A stretch of 64,000 nt of DNA from Hevea brasiliensis (GCF_030052815.1 NC_079507.1:56647119-56711118), one strand, 5' to 3'; shown: positions 22,145 to 34,464, numbered from the stretch's first letter. Notes: generated by a model not told the origin, from the sequence alone. Made by a program: numbers and translations.

Positions 22145-23647
22145 CTATTTCTCATGCAAGAATATCTGTGGTGTCAGGTGAGGGAGCAGTGGTTGGGCAG
22201 TGAAGCTGGCTACTTTAGAGTCTAAGGATCTTAGGAGGGGCAAAATATCTGCTGAAAACTGCTGGGCAGTGGCTGCTTGAGGTTCTGCAGTAGTTTCTGC
22301 TGGTGCAAAAGCACTTGGTTCTGCAGACCCACTAGCATCAGCATGTTGCTGTAACAACACATAAGTATGTCCTACCTTCTCACAAAGATCCATGTGAAGC
22401 AACATTGTGCTGTCTAAAAAAGACTCACCACACACTGGCAGCAGCTTATGTAAACTAGCATCAAAGCCAAATGAATTGGCTATGGCAGTTATATAACCTC
22501 CAAAAACTATGCTACCTGTGGTATGCCTTATGACAATTTGGTGCCAATGAGTTGCTAGGAAATGGGTTGTGCTAACTAGTTTTCTCTCCTTGATGCACCA
22601 CAAGAAAAATAAATCTCCAGCACCCACAATGCTATTACTGTGGCCACTGCCTAAGACAGTGTAAGAGATAAATCTATGGAGGTATTTTAACACAGGATCT
22701 ACTATCCTAGTGGCCTTTGCTGTCCTCTGCCGATAATAACCCCCATAAGGTGCAATTTCTTTCCAGAACTTAACAGGATCATAGATGGTTTGTTGCCACT
22801 CAATGCTCTTATAGCCGGTATCCTGAAAACCAAAAATTACACTCATAGAACCCATGTCTAACTCCCTATCAATGCCGGCACATCTAAAGCAGATTACATC
22901 TCTATGCCCAAGGACAGTAGGTTTGAAATTCAACCTTAAGGAACTCAAAAACCCCAAAGTCAAATCTTTATACACTAGTTCCCTAATCCTAGCAAACTCA
23001 GTCCAGTTGACAGCATCTAAATAAGCAAATACAGAGTCATAAATTCCTAACTCTTTTAAGATCTGGTCATCCATATATTTGTTTACCGAAATGGGCTTAG
23101 AAGTTAAACTCTCATAAGCATTTTTCAAATCTATGTCTTTAAAAGCCCAAAGTAATGGAGAAGGTACCTCCTCTATGTCATCTACAGATGTCGAAGGTGC
23201 TGTTGGAGCACTGGTAGGCTGGGGAGAGGCTAAGGGTGACTGAGATACAGGGATTGGAGCCACTAGTGATGAAATTGGCGATGATGACCTAGTTCTTTTA
23301 CTGACTAGTTCAGAGGAAACCTTAGGTGAAGATTCAAAGTCTAAAGAAACAGAGGGGTTCCCTTTTCTTTTTGCAACAGAGGCCTTCTTGGGTCCACCAG
23401 CAGTCATTTTGGTTTTAGCTTTAGATTTGGCTTGAGTTAGCGCGGGTTCAGGCATCTGTTCTTGAATATGGGTTTCGAAAATGAGTGTTTCAATTTGGCC
23501 TTCATTTTGTGGTGCGAGGGGGGTCGGTGGCGAACTGGGACTAGGGTTAGGGTTAGCAGAAGGTGAAGATGGAGTAGCCATTTTCGATTTAGCAGAGTGT
23601 TTGAGTTTTCTGGGTTTATGGGTAGACCACATCTTGGTTCTCACCAT
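22145..23647 (-). CDS. Athila third ORF (envelope-position / ATHILA ORF-1-like protein), intact frame
   Basis: An uninterrupted 500-codon frame between integrase and the 3' LTR, the position of the envelope-like ORF of Athila elements. The N-terminal 160 residues are Pro/Ser/Thr- and Lys-rich and likely disordered. A folded part runs about 165-430, with Trp/Tyr/Phe-rich blocks such as YGGYYRQRTAKATR and THFLATHWHQIVIRHTTG. The last 60 residues are Ala/Gln-rich. It resembles the plant ATHILA ORF-1 protein family. No clear signal peptide or membrane anchor is visible, so an envelope role is not supported. It is the only long open frame of this element, while pol has point stops. Confidence 0.8.
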   Translation of the reverse strand: MVRTKMWSTHKPRKLKHSAKSKMATPSSPSANPNPSPSSPPTPLAPQNEGQIETLIFETHIQEQMPEPALTQAKSKAKTKMTAGGPKKASVAKRKGNPSVSLDFESSPKVSSELVSKRTRSSSPISSLVAPIPVSQSPLASPQPTSAPTAPSTSVDDIEEVPSPLLWAFKDIDLKNAYESLTSKPISVNKYMDDQILKELGIYDSVFAYLDAVNWTEFARIRELVYKDLTLGFLSSLRLNFKPTVLGHRDVICFRCAGIDRELDMGSMSVIFGFQDTGYKSIEWQQTIYDPVKFWKEIAPYGGYYRQRTAKATRIVDPVLKYLHRFISYTVLGSGHSNSIVGAGDLFFLWCIKERKLVSTTHFLATHWHQIVIRHTTGSIVFGGYITAIANSFGFDASLHKLLPVCGESFLDSTMLLHMDLCEKVGHTYVLLQQHADASGSAEPSAFAPAETTAEPQAATAQQFSADILPLLRSLDSKVASFTAQPLLPHLTPQIFLHEK

Positions 23648-24959
23648 TTAATAAAGAGAAATAATCTCTTTAACTTCCCAAGAATGGTCGGAAAAAATAG
23701 TGGAGGGAGTAGAAGAGTGATTTGGTTTATCGGGATTGAGAGTGGAATAAAAATGGAGGAAATTTGGGACTTTTAAAATATAGGGCAGACAATTGGTAAC
23801 TTGGGGTTATGCTTGGGGTTAAGCATGTATTGCAAAGGGTACAGCTTAGGGTAAACAACATAGCAATTGTTGAACTAAAGATTCTGGTGTTGCTTAGGGT
23901 TAAGCAGAAATTTTCTTAGGGTTAAACAGAATTTGCATAGGGTACAGCTTAGGGTAAGCAACATCATCAGCAAATTTCGGCAGGTTTTGGAAAAGATTGT
24001 GATTTTACTTATCAAAAACAATCCAAATGCTATGGAATGCTAACACGACCCTCAGCAAATCTCAAATACACACAAACACTATAAAATTGAAGAATTTTAG
24101 TTCATTATCTCTCATAAACATATCAAACATAATACAACCATGAGGGAATTTAAAGGCAAATAGATCAAATTAGGCATGGATTGTGATCACCCTTTTGCAA
24201 TAGTCTTATTTCTAAGCTTATACCCAAAGCACATTTCAGTAGCATCTGAGACAAGTTCCAAGCATTCAAAAATTGCAGAAAAGACATAGAAATTGACTTC
24301 TTAAGCAGCATGAACAGTAGCGTGAACAGTAACATAAACAGTAACTCAAAAAAAAAAAACATGCAAATTCTAACTAACTACAAAAACTATATATATACTA
24401 AAAGGTAAAACTTAACAAACACTATTTTTGCACTTTAATAAAGCTCACATCTGTCCTAAATATCAAAATTGATCCTCATTCAAGTTGTATTTCACAAAAT
24501 TTACACAAGACACCAAATCAAACATGTGCTATCAAGTAGATTTCAATATCAGTAATTTAGCACAAGTTTAAAAGTGTTACTGTTCACAGGGACTAGATAA
24601 ATGCATGAATTTGCTTTATACTTGCTCCCTCTCAATTTTTCCTTTCTTTGCTACAAGTCTCAATTTGCCCAATCTTCATGAATGACCTACAAAAGATAAA
24701 CAAATATCACTTTTGAGTTTAATGAGGGTAAAAACTAAAATGAGATGAAATAGAAAATTAATAAACTATAAAAGGATACGTTTGGATTGCCTCCCAAGAA
24801 GCGCTTGTTTAAGGTCTTAAGCTTGACCTTCCACTCCAAATCACCTAAATATCCCCAGTTGGGGAACTAAGCCATGAAACCTCTACAACCTTTTGTGTGG
24901 GCTCTCCAACAATATAGTGTTTTAATATCTGCCCATTAACTTTGAAAGTACCTGAGGTT
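23648..24959 (-). other. Spacer between pol and third ORF of the Athila-type element
   Basis: 1.3 kb of AT-rich sequence containing several copies of CTTAGGGTTAAGCA-like text (about 23805-23960) also found in the LTRs. A poly(A) run lies at 24350-24359. No supported gene. Confidence 0.55.
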
Positions 24960-27900
24960 TCATTCCCTATCTCCATAGCTCCATAGGGATATGCCTTTTA
25001 TAACGGTGTAAGGCCCTGACCATCTTGACTTTAATTTTTTGGGAAATAACCTTAACCTAGAATTATATAAGAGAACATCCCCTTCCTGAAATTCTTTCCT
25101 CCTAATATGCTTATCATGCCATCTCTTAGTTCTTTCCTCGTAAAACTTGGCATTTTCATAAGCATCCAATCTAAGTTCCTCAAGTTCATATAATTGCAAC
25201 ATTTTTTTTTCTCCTGCAATTTTTAAGTCAAAATTTAGTGTCCTTATGGTCCAATATGCTCTATGCTCCAACTCCAAAGGTAAATGACAAGCTTTCCCAG
25301 TAACCAATCTAAAAGGGGTTGTGCCAATAGGAGTTTTAAAAGCTGTCCTATAGGCCCAAAGAGCATCATCTAACTTAAGTGACCAATCTTTTCTTGAACT
25401 ATTCACTGTTTTCTCAAGAATTCTTTTCAGCTCTCTATTTGAGATCTCCACTTGACCACTAGTTTGTGGATGGTAGGGTATTGCAACCTTGTGCTTTACT
25501 CCATATTTTTGTAATAATCTCTCAAATTAATGGTTGCAAAAATGAGAACCTCCATCACTTATAATGGCACGTGGAGTTCCAAATCTTATAAAAATAAACT
25601 TCTTAAGGAGTTTGATCACAACTCTAACATCATTAGTTGGAGATGGTATAGCTTCAACCCATTCGCTCACATAATCTACCACAACTATAATGTACTTCTT
25701 TCCAAAGGGTGATGGAAAGGGTCCCATAAAATCAATGCCCCACACATCAAATAGTTCCACTTCCAATATGTTTAGGAGGGGTATTTCATCTCTTTTTGAG
25801 ATATTTCCCATCCTTTGACACCTATCACATGCATTTACAAATTTTCTCACATCTCTAAACATATGTGGCCAAAAGAATCCTACTTGAAGAACTTTTTCTG
25901 TAGTCTTTGTAACACTCATATGACCCCTATAAAGTGAAGAATGGCAATCTCTAATAACATTCCCTATCTCCTCATCAGCTAAACATCTTCTAATCAACCC
26001 ATCTCTACATTTCTTAAACAAAAATGGCTCTTCCCAATCATAATCCCTCACATCAAAAAGAAATTTCTTCTTTTGCTGCCATGTCAGATCAGGTGGAAGG
26101 ATTCCACACACCAAATAGTTCACGAAATCTGCATACCAAGGGACTTTTGCACTCATGATTACCAACAGCTGCTCATCAAGAAAATAATCATCTATTAGAA
26201 GTTCTTTCCCCAAATTATCTCCTTGTTCTTACCTCAATCTAGACAAATGATCTGCTACTACATTTTCTACTTCTTTCTTGTCCTTAATTTCCAAGTCAAA
26301 CTCTTGAAGGAGTAGTACCCACCTTATCAACCTAGGTTTGGCCTCTTTTTTCTGAAGGAGATATTTGATAGCTACATGATCTGTGTACACTATTACCTTA
26401 GACCCCACAAGATAGGACCTGAATTTATCTACTACGAATACCACTGCCAAAAACTCTTTCTCTGTAGTAGAGTAATTTATTTAAGCATCATCTAAGGTCC
26501 TACTTGCATAATATATTGCATACACCTTCTTATCTCTCCTTTGTCCCAAAACAACCCCAATGGCATAATCGCTAGCATCGTACATCAATTCAAAAGGTAA
26601 TGACCAATCGGGTGGCTGCATAATAGGAGCAGATATCAAAGCTTCCTTTATCCTGCAAAAAGCATTCATACAATCAGTATCAAAATGAAATTCCACATCT
26701 TTACTCAATAAATTGGTAAGAGGTTTAGAAATTTTAGAGAAATCCTTGATGAATCTCCTGTAAAATCCAGCATGCCCCAGGAAACTCCTCACTCCCTTCA
26801 CAGATGTCAGGGGTGGCATTTTCTCAATAATTTCTACCTTTGCTTTGTCCACATCAATACCCCTATTTGACATAAGATGTCCCAAAATAATTCCTTCTTG
26901 TACCATAAAATGGCACTTTTCCCAATTCAAAACTAAATTAAACTCTTCACATCTCTGCAAAACTTTAGACAAGTTAGATAAGCATTCATCGAAAGATTTA
27001 CCATACACAGAAAAATCATCCATGAACACTTCCATAATATCCTCAATCATGTCAGAAAATATGGACATCATACATCTTTGGAATGTAGCTGGGGCATTAC
27101 ATAGTCCAAATGGCATCCTTCAATATGCGAAGGTACCATAGGGACATGTGAAGGTGGTTTTGTCCTGATCATCCGGGTGAATAGGGATCTGAAAGAATCC
27201 TGAATAGCCATCCAAATAGCAAAAATAAGAATGATGAGCTAATCTCTCAAGCATCTGGTCTATAAAAGGTAATGAAAAATGGTCCTTTCTAGTTGCATTA
27301 TTCAGCTTCCTGTAATTAATATATACATTCTCCATCCAGTTACAGTCCTAGTAGGTATTAGTTCATCATTTTCATTTTTCACTATTGTGATGCCCCCCTT
27401 TTTGGTTACAACATGAACTGGACTTACCCAATTACTATCAGAAACAGGGTAAATGATACCTGCATCAAGCAATTTCAAGATTTCCTTTTTCACAACCTCT
27501 TTCATATTTGGATTCAATCTCCTCTGTGACTCTCTAGAGGCTTTAGGATTATTTTCCAACAAAATTCTATGCATGCACATAGAAGGATGTATTCTTTTAA
27601 TTTCATCAATGGTATAACCAATTATCCTTCTTTGCTTTCTAAGAACTCTTAATAATTTTTCCAACTTCACAATCATTTAGTTTAGCACTAACAATCATAG
27701 GATATGTAGAATTTTGACCAAGAAAAGCATACCTGAGATTTGTTGGAAGAGGTTTCAACTCTACCTTCGGTGCTTCACTTTTTTCAAGCATTGATGATGA
27801 TGTTGTATCTTGCTTCAAATCTCCAATCTTCTCAATATTAGCCATAGGCAAAGGTGGATTTCCTTCCAAGGTTTTAGCATATTCTACAGCTTCTTCAATC

Positions 27901-28078
27901 TCATCCCCCTTTTTGATGTTGTAAACCAAACAAGCTTCTAAGGGATCTTTAGGATGTTGCTTTTTGAGCACTTCTCTGACCTCTTCATCTATCACATCAA
28001 TTCTCAAGCATGAATTTGAATCATATTTCTTTTTTATTGCTTAAAACAAATTAAATTCAACTTTTTCTTCCCCAACTT
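24960..28078 (-). pseudogene. pol: Pol of the Athila-type element (RT, RNase H, integrase), broken
   Basis: Reading leftwards: the RT N-terminal part is about 27300-27676 (IIYPVSDSNWVSPV). Fingers and palm lie at 26481-27335, with NYRKLNNATRKDHF and the catalytic F-M-D-D at about 27020. RNase H is at 26229-26600 (DASDYAIG, DHLSRL). Integrase is at 24960-26213, with an H-x-H/CDRC zinc finger (about 25830), WGIDFMGP (about 25738) and ISDGGSHF (about 25535), and a C-terminal [17 protein letters not shown]. Stops at about 27120, 26480 and 25527 each fit one C-to-T change. Frameshifts occur near 27320 and 27650. The protein would copy and integrate the element. Confidence 0.9.
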
Positions 28079-30376
28079 CTAATGTAAGCCTCCATTTTTT
28101 ACATCAATCACAGCTCCAGCAGTAGCAAGGAAAGGTCTACCAAGAATAATAGGAATGTGTACTACCTCCTCCATCTCCAATACTACAAAATCTACTGGTA
28201 TGAAAAATTTTCCAACTTTCAGAGGAACATTCTCAATCACCCCAATTGGAAATTTAATAGACTTATCTGCTAACTGTAGTGAAATGGTGGTAGGCTTCAT
28301 TTCTCCAATCTTCATTTTCTCATAGATAGACAATGGCATTAGACTAACACTGGCTCCAAGATCACATAAAGCCTTATCTATACTGATATCCCCAATGTGA
28401 CATGGTATGGAAAAACTACTAGGATCTTTCAGTTTGGGTGGAAGCTTATTTTGCAAAATAGCACTGCTTTCTTCTGTGAGAGCTATGGTCTCAAATTCTT
28501 CCAACTTCTTCTTGTTAGACAAAATCTCCTTCAAAAATTTAGCATATGAAGGCATTTGTGCTAAGGCATCAGTGAAAGGAATAGTCACATGCAAAGACTT
28601 CAATACCTCCAAGAACTTCTCAAATTGTTTAGCCAACTTTACTTTCTGGAACCTTTGTGGCAATGGTAAAGGTGGCATGTAGGCTTTAGGTGCTACATAT
28701 TTAGGTTCTTCCTCTTTACTCTCTCTCTCTTTACTTCCTTTTTCTTCCACTGAACTCTCTTTGTCAGCTTCAATTCTAACATCAACTTCAGTTTTTTCAT
28801 CTCCTTCTCTGTTTTTCTCTTTTTTAATTTTCTCTTCAATCTTTTTATCTCCACTCTCCAATATTTTTCCACTTCTCAATGTAATAGCCTTGTAATGCTC
28901 CCTTGAATTTTCTAGTTGGCTTGGGAGCTTCCTAAATGCTTTGTTGTTTGAAGAGCTAGCTTGTTGAGCTATTTGATTCTGCAACATCTTATTGTGTGTT
29001 GCCATTTGATCTACTTTAGATGCTAATTGAGAAATCATATCTTGTTGACTTTGATGGCTCACAAGTAGAGTTTTAATCATAACTTCCAATCTAGCTGTCT
29101 TGTCTGGTTGTGCTTGTTGTGGTAGAGGTGGAGTGGATGCGTTTTGAGGTTTAGGAATTCCAGGAGGAGGACCTCTATTCTGCTGAAAATTCTGATATTG
29201 TTGATACCCAAAAGGTTGCTGAAAATTTTGGTGTTGTCCTTGTCTACCTCTCCAAGAGAAATTGGGGTGGTTTCTCCATGATGGATCATAAGTTGCAGAA
29301 AATGGGTTACTGCCTAGTCTTTGATTGTAGTTCCCCACATAATCCACTTGCTCACTTGAAAAATCTTGACTAAGTGCTGAGAAATCAGCTGTAAAATTGA
29401 CATTTGTAGCTCTAACTTCTACTGAATTACTAGAACCTCCAGCTGAAAAATCTACTTTTATGCTTAGCTTGTCCATTTTCCTTGTTAAAGCATCAAACTT
29501 AGCATTAATCATATTCATGGCATCAAGCTCAAACATACCAGCTGGTTTCTTGATCTCATTCCTCTCACAACTCCATTGGTAGTTATTATAAGTAATTTTA
29601 TCTAGAGCAGAAGAAGCTTCATCTTCAGATTTCTCCATAAGATCACCTCCAGAAGATGCATCAATTGTACTTCTAATAGCTGGTGAAACTCCATTGTAAA
29701 AGTGTTGAACAAGCATCCACTTAGGAATCCCATGACTTGGACATCTCCTTTGCAAATCTTTGTATCTCTCCCATGCTTCATATAAGCTCTCATCATCTCT
29801 AGGTTTGAAAGAAGTTAACTCATTTCTTAGCTTAGCTGTCTTGCTTGGTGGAAAATATTGAGCTAAAAATGCTTGAGAAAGTTCATCCCACATTGTGATA
29901 GAACCCGGTGGCAAAGAATGTAACCATTCTCTAGCTCGGTCCTTCAAAGAGAAGGGGAATAATCTGAGTCAAATTGCATCATCAGAAACTCCATTTATCT
30001 TCAACATATCACTGATCTCAAGAAAGAGCGCTAGATGCACATGTGGACTTTCATTCGGACTTCCCCCAAATTGTGATTGTTGTACCATCTGACAGAGTGC
30101 AGGCTTCAATTCAAAATTATTAGCTTCTACTCTTGGTTTTGTGATACTTGGCATGAAATCCCCAATGTTAGGATAGGCGTGATCCTTCACAGAGAGATTG
30201 TTATTGTTGTTAGCCATTTCTTCTTGTAGCAGCTCTTGCTCTTGTGCTCTTTCTTGTTGTTGTTGAGCTTTAAATTCAGCTTTTCTCCTCTTAGATTCTG
30301 CTCTTAAAGCTCTTGTTGTCTTTTCTATTTCTGGATCAAAGAATAAATTGATTTCTTCACTTTTTATCCTTCTCAT
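28079..30376 (-). pseudogene. gag: Gag and protease of the Athila-type element
   Basis: An N-terminal segment (30376-29969, starting MRRIKSEEINLFF) is separated by one TGA from a 622-codon frame, 29947-28079. The capsid core has AREWLHSLPPGSIT and FLAQYFPPSKTAKLRNEL (about 29850-29940), typical of Athila Gag. A Gln/Asn-rich middle (about 29150-29300) follows, then a Lys/Glu-rich linker. Near the end the aspartic protease reads ALCDLGASVSLMPLS, with the catalytic D-L-G-A at about 28358, and IILGRPFLATAGA. No CCHC knuckle is evident. A 1-bp shift at about 28090 ends the frame before RT. Confidence 0.9.
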
Positions 30377-30495
30377 AAAATAAAGTACCTGAAAAACAAA
30401 ATAAATAAATTCTCAAAGTAAAATGGTAAAAGAAAATAAAATAAAATGCCCAAATTAACCAAACAAATAATCGTTCAATATCAAACAAAAATCAA

Positions 30496-30513
30496 ATCCC
30501 CGGCAACGGCGCC
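30496..30513 (-). other. Primer-binding site for tRNA-Asp
   Basis: On the minus strand TGGCGCCGTTGCCGGGGA, complementary to the 3' end of plant tRNA-Asp. It follows the 5' LTR after a short gap, AGTTTT. tRNA-Asp priming is characteristic of Athila. Confidence 0.85.
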
Positions 30514-30520
30514 AAAAACT

Positions 30521-32234
30521 TGTTGGGCATATCCGCAAGTATACGGGTCGTCTCAAGTAATAGAGTGATGAATTAAGTATCGTTCCCATGAGAATTTGTC
30601 GTTTGAGTACCAAACTATGAATGAAGCAATTATTTGGGCTTATGATTGGTGAATAAATAGTAAATATAAATGAGCAAAGTAAATTAATTAATCTAATTGG
30701 AATGGGTAAAGAGCAAGCAAATAAATTCTAAATCTAGATGCAATTGAACTAAATTAATAACGGGTAATTTAAATCAAAGTATAATTATGTTTAAAATGAT
30801 TCCAGAGTTGGGGGTTTATGCATAAATTAATTAGGATTTGTCTTGGGTATTCCAATTTTTAGGAAAAAATAGAGTTTGAAGGTGATTAATTCTAAATTCC
30901 TTTGATATCTTTTTCAAGTAAACTAAAGTGTGTTTTAAAATAACCAAACCTACTTTCGTACGATATTTGATTAATTTAAAACCCATTAAGTTTTGTAACC
31001 AATCATTAATTCCTCTTAAAACCTTAGTTTATTTCTAAATCTAAGTAATTTTAAGTTCCAATCTTTGATTATCTATCAATGACTTTCACTTTTCGGTCTT
31101 TCAATCAAAGATTAACACAATACCCAATGGGTACCAACATTAGGCAAGTAAATCAAGCGCACAAGGAAGGAATCAAAACTCATATTTATATAAAATATGG
31201 AAATACCAGGTCCAAATCCATAAATTAATCTAAAACATGTTTCCCCAACTCTGAAATCCAAAGAATTTACTCACTCATGTTGGTATTTACAAGGAAGATT
31301 GATGGAAAAGTAAAGAAAAACATGATAAGAGGACTAAAATAGAAAAACTCAGGTAGAAGAACCCAAAACTCTGATTTCTGGAGCTCCAAAAGATGGTTGC
31401 AGCAGCTCCTCCTCAGAAAATGGCATCCTCCTCTCTCTCTATTTATAATTCTTTTCTTTTCTTTTTGTTTCTTCCTCCTTTCCTCTTGTGGCAAAAACTA
31501 GAAAATGATGCTTTTATATGGTCCCAAAGGTTGCCCTAAAAATAGATAAGAGCCAAGGAGTGGATAGAAAATGAGGTGTAAAATTATCCAAGTCAGCAGC
31601 ATTATTCACGTTCTGGGCAGTCTGCTTAGGGTACTGCTTAACCCTAAGCAGCTTCTTCAGTAAATTTCAGCCTCTGGTTGCACTGTCTGCTTAAGGTTAA
31701 GCAGACCCTCAGCAAAGCTCGGCAGGCTTATAATAAAATGGGTTTTTCTGCTCATGCTTGAATTCCAGCTTGACCTGTGCTGCACCTTAAGCACTGCCGC
31801 TTTACCCTAAGCAGGATCTTAAGCAATTCTCGGCAGGTTGTGGAGTAAAAGCTTGAATATTTAGGATTTAAGCCGTGCTTGACTTTCAGCTTGAACAGAC
31901 TTAAGGTTAAGCTTATATGACATACCCCAAGCAACATCATAAGCAAAGTCTCAAGCAAATTTCAGCTAACTTAATCTTTCAAGGCTTGATTTCTTCAACT
32001 TTCCTCCACGCTTAAAGGACTCCAAATTTCTTCAAATCACTTCCTAATGCACTCATTGATCTTCGATTTGCCACAAAATCCTATCAAAAATAACAAAATT
32101 ACAAAAATCAAATATAAAGTATCTAAAGTTAACAAATAAGCTAAAATAAAGCTAAAAATATAAAATATACTAAAATATAAGGGCAAAATGGATGCAAAAC
32201 TACCCTAAAATGCCTATATGAAATGAGTGTAACA
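30521..32234 (-). repeat. 5' LTR of the Athila-type element
   Basis: 1714 bp, paired with 19372-21080. In element sense it starts TGTTACACTCATTTC at the TSD and ends CCCAACA. Scattered substitutions separate the two LTRs. Confidence 0.93.
31440..31447 (-). promoter_or_regulatory. TATA box in the 5' LTR of the Athila-type element
   Basis: Minus-strand TATAAATA followed by AGAGAGAGAGG, conserved at 20291-20298 in the other LTR. It is placed to drive the element's gag-pol transcript. Confidence 0.55.
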
Positions 32235-32239
32235 GGCCT

Positions 32240-32870
32240 ACAAGAATTCTAATCTAGGTCCAATCCTTCAAACTCTAACTCGGGTCCCTAACTCCTCTAC
32301 AGTCCAAATAATTATTTTTAGCACTTTAAAAATTATAAAAACATTCCTGGAGGTCTTCTACATCGTTCTTATATTAATTAAAATCATTTTACTTAATTTT
32401 ACTAAATCAGGAATATTTTATAGATTTATCAGTTAGTTTAAACAAGGAACAAATTGTAAAATTTGAGTTAGGGACTACTTTTATAAATTTTACTACTTGG
32501 AACGCGTCCTGGACATTTGAAAATGCTGGGATCGACTATAATATTGATTATATTCTGAGACAGGCCACCAGGAAGTCGGATCAGGCCGAAAACTCAGTCT
32601 TGGGCGCTGGTGAGCTAATATCGATCCGATTGCACCTAAACAAAGCCCATAAATTGTTAAAAATTATTACATAATCATTTTTAATTTATGGGAATCGAAA
32701 AGATTCGAAAATCTTACCAAGCGATGTGGACTGTCCGATGATCGCCTTTTTCAAACGGTGTCCGATCGGAGTGGGATAGGTCCCATCTCAAAGGTCTCGA
32801 TGTGCTAAGTCCATCGATGGTCTCAGATCGTCAATTCGATAGTTGGATTACCAGAAATCTGATCGAAAAT
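32240..32870 (-). repeat. Older Tekay-like LTR, right fragment
   Basis: Continues the LTR-like text interrupted at 19371. It carries blocks similar in layout to the chromovirus LTRs, for example ATTTTTAGCACTTTAAAAATT, and a GC-richer part with GATCGACT, CCGATCGGAG and GTGGACTGTCCGATGATCG (32540-32800). The right end is blurred. Confidence 0.5.
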
Positions 32871-32894
32871 CAAAATAATTCAAATTCTTACGTT

Positions 32895-33215
32895 TCTTTT
32901 TAGTTTTAGTAAGTAATTTTATTAATTTAATCATTAAGCTTTAACATTAGTTTTAGCAAGTCAATCATTTGTACCTAAATTATTTAAGCCAAACTAAGTC
33001 GTTTTAATTTGTAAAAATATGTTTTTCTGGTGAATTCAAAGGAGCCCACTAATAGAAGTCCTAATCAATATGACAATATGTCATATTAGAAATTTGATGA
33101 TGTTCATCTATAAAATAATTTAATTATTAAAACTGAAATAAAAATGAAAAATTATCATCAAATTGATGAAATTAAAATTTTAGTTGAAAATGTCTGCAAA
33201 TGTTTAAAGCTTTTT
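32895..33215 (+). repeat. AT-rich dispersed repeat, copy 1
   Basis: Aligned by eye to 57010-57345 in the same orientation. Shared strings include ATCTATAAAATAATTTAATT, AAGTCCTAA and AAACTAAGT. About 330 bp, no coding capacity and no clear terminal repeats. Confidence 0.55.
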
Positions 33216-34120
33216 AGACATTAGGCTTTTTTTTATACTTAAAAAAATTTTAGAACATATGTTATCAGAATTTGGAGTTTTGACCTTTTATATTAAAATA
33301 TAGATATTTAATTAATAAATAAACTGAATTACTAATTTAACAATAATACAATAACAATTAAATCTTAATTCTAAATTAATTGGAGTTAGCTATATGATCA
33401 TTTTTCGCCATTTAACTTTGTTTAAACCATTCCTATGTAAGGATGGGATTTACAAATAGAAAATCAATCCCTCTGGGGGCTGTCATTAGGAATAAGTATG
33501 GTAATTGCAAGCTTACTGTCTCCTATTAAAAAGGAATCTTTTGTGCGGAAGAATATTAATAATTAGAATAAATTTTATTATTAAGAATCCATAAATCATA
33601 ATAAAAATGATAACCATTTATTTTCAAAGTTGGTCATTGCCGCATAACATGTACATGAAATCGTAAGAAAAATCTTGAAAATTAACTGTACAAAATTCGA
33701 TAAAAATGTCAATATCATGGAGAGAAAAAAATTTTCTAATAATTACACAACAAAAACGTTGTTAAATTATTAATTGCAATTCTAAAAAAGAAAGGGTAGC
33801 TATTACTAGCTGCATATATGCCTGCCAATTTACTCTTAACCAACTAATAGATTTCAAAGCGAATTTATAATTATAATCACTTGATAATCAGGGGTTTAGA
33901 CTTATTATAACATATCACAATGACTTTTCCTTGAGATAATATTAAAGTTGACAAATTTTATTTTAACAAATTAAATTAATACAGTATATTAACCCATAAA
34001 TAACAAAAATTTGATGTTTCTTGGAGTACATATTCTGCTATTTCATGCATAGAAAGGCTTAGGCCGTGAATAGTCATCCTTAATTGATAGAAGAAGAGAA
34101 CACCTTCAACCGATACGCCA
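33216..34120. other. AT-rich intergenic DNA
   Basis: No supported gene, repeat array or RNA. The last 100 bp before the peptide gene at 34126 (- strand) would be its 3' UTR. Confidence 0.4.
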
Positions 34121-34125
34121 CTGCC

Positions 34126-34464
34126 CTAGTGTCCCTGTCCAGCAGGTGCTGAATCGCTTCCACTAGCAGAAGCTTTGCTTTCCTCAAAATATTTTTGCTG
34201 CTCACTCTTCTCCTCTGCAACACCAAATAAATTAATAAGTAATTGCATAATGAGGAAATATATAAAAAAATATCTTATGTGTTTCAAGCATGATAATAAC
34301 ATACTGGGTTTCGGGATTCTGGCTTGTATAGCAGACACCTTCTTAGATGAAGACAGTGGGGCCTGTGCAGGTCTAGCTGACAGAACTGTTTCAGACGAGA
34401 AGAAGAGAAACAAAAGCAAGTTGATAATGCATAAAAATACAAGATAAAAGCTTCGCTATGCCAT
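34126..34464 (-). pseudogene. Small secreted-peptide precursor (copy A), stop at codon 3 but otherwise intact
   Basis: Exon 1 is 34464-34305 and exon 2 is 34214-34126, separated by an 89-99 bp class intron with donor A|GTATGT and acceptor TTGCAG|. The frame would give 82 residues: a hydrophobic N-terminus (LCIINLLLFLFF), a cleavage-like SSETVLSA, a basic mid-part (SSSKKVSAIQAR) and a tail ending SASGSDSAPAGQGH. The SG..(x)n-GxGH ending resembles plant PIP/PIPL signalling peptides. Codon 3 is TAG, where the paralogue at 58299 has CAG. No other in-frame ATG precedes the signal peptide, so translation needs a non-ATG start or the allele is dead. Downstream splice sites and frame are intact, so the loss is probably recent. 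Confidence 0.65.

Larger units (their letters stand above)
19372..32234 (-). mobile_element. Athila-type Ty3/gypsy LTR retrotransposon with 5-bp TSD
   Basis: The LTRs are 19372-21080 and 30521-32234, bounded in element sense by TGTT(A/T)C and CCCAACA. A perfect 5-bp duplication, GGCCT, flanks the element at 19367-19371 and 32235-32239. The PBS matches the 3' end of tRNA-Asp, a PPT adjoins the left LTR, and gag, protease, RT, RNase H, integrase and a third ORF follow in Athila order. Length is 12863 bp. Pol is interrupted by point stops and a few frameshifts, so it is non-autonomous, but the third ORF is open. It sits within an older LTR. Confidence 0.95.

Noticed and set aside
30496..30513. 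Possible tRNA-Asp gene
   Set aside because: Only the 18 bases complementary to the tRNA 3' end are present; it is the primer-binding site.
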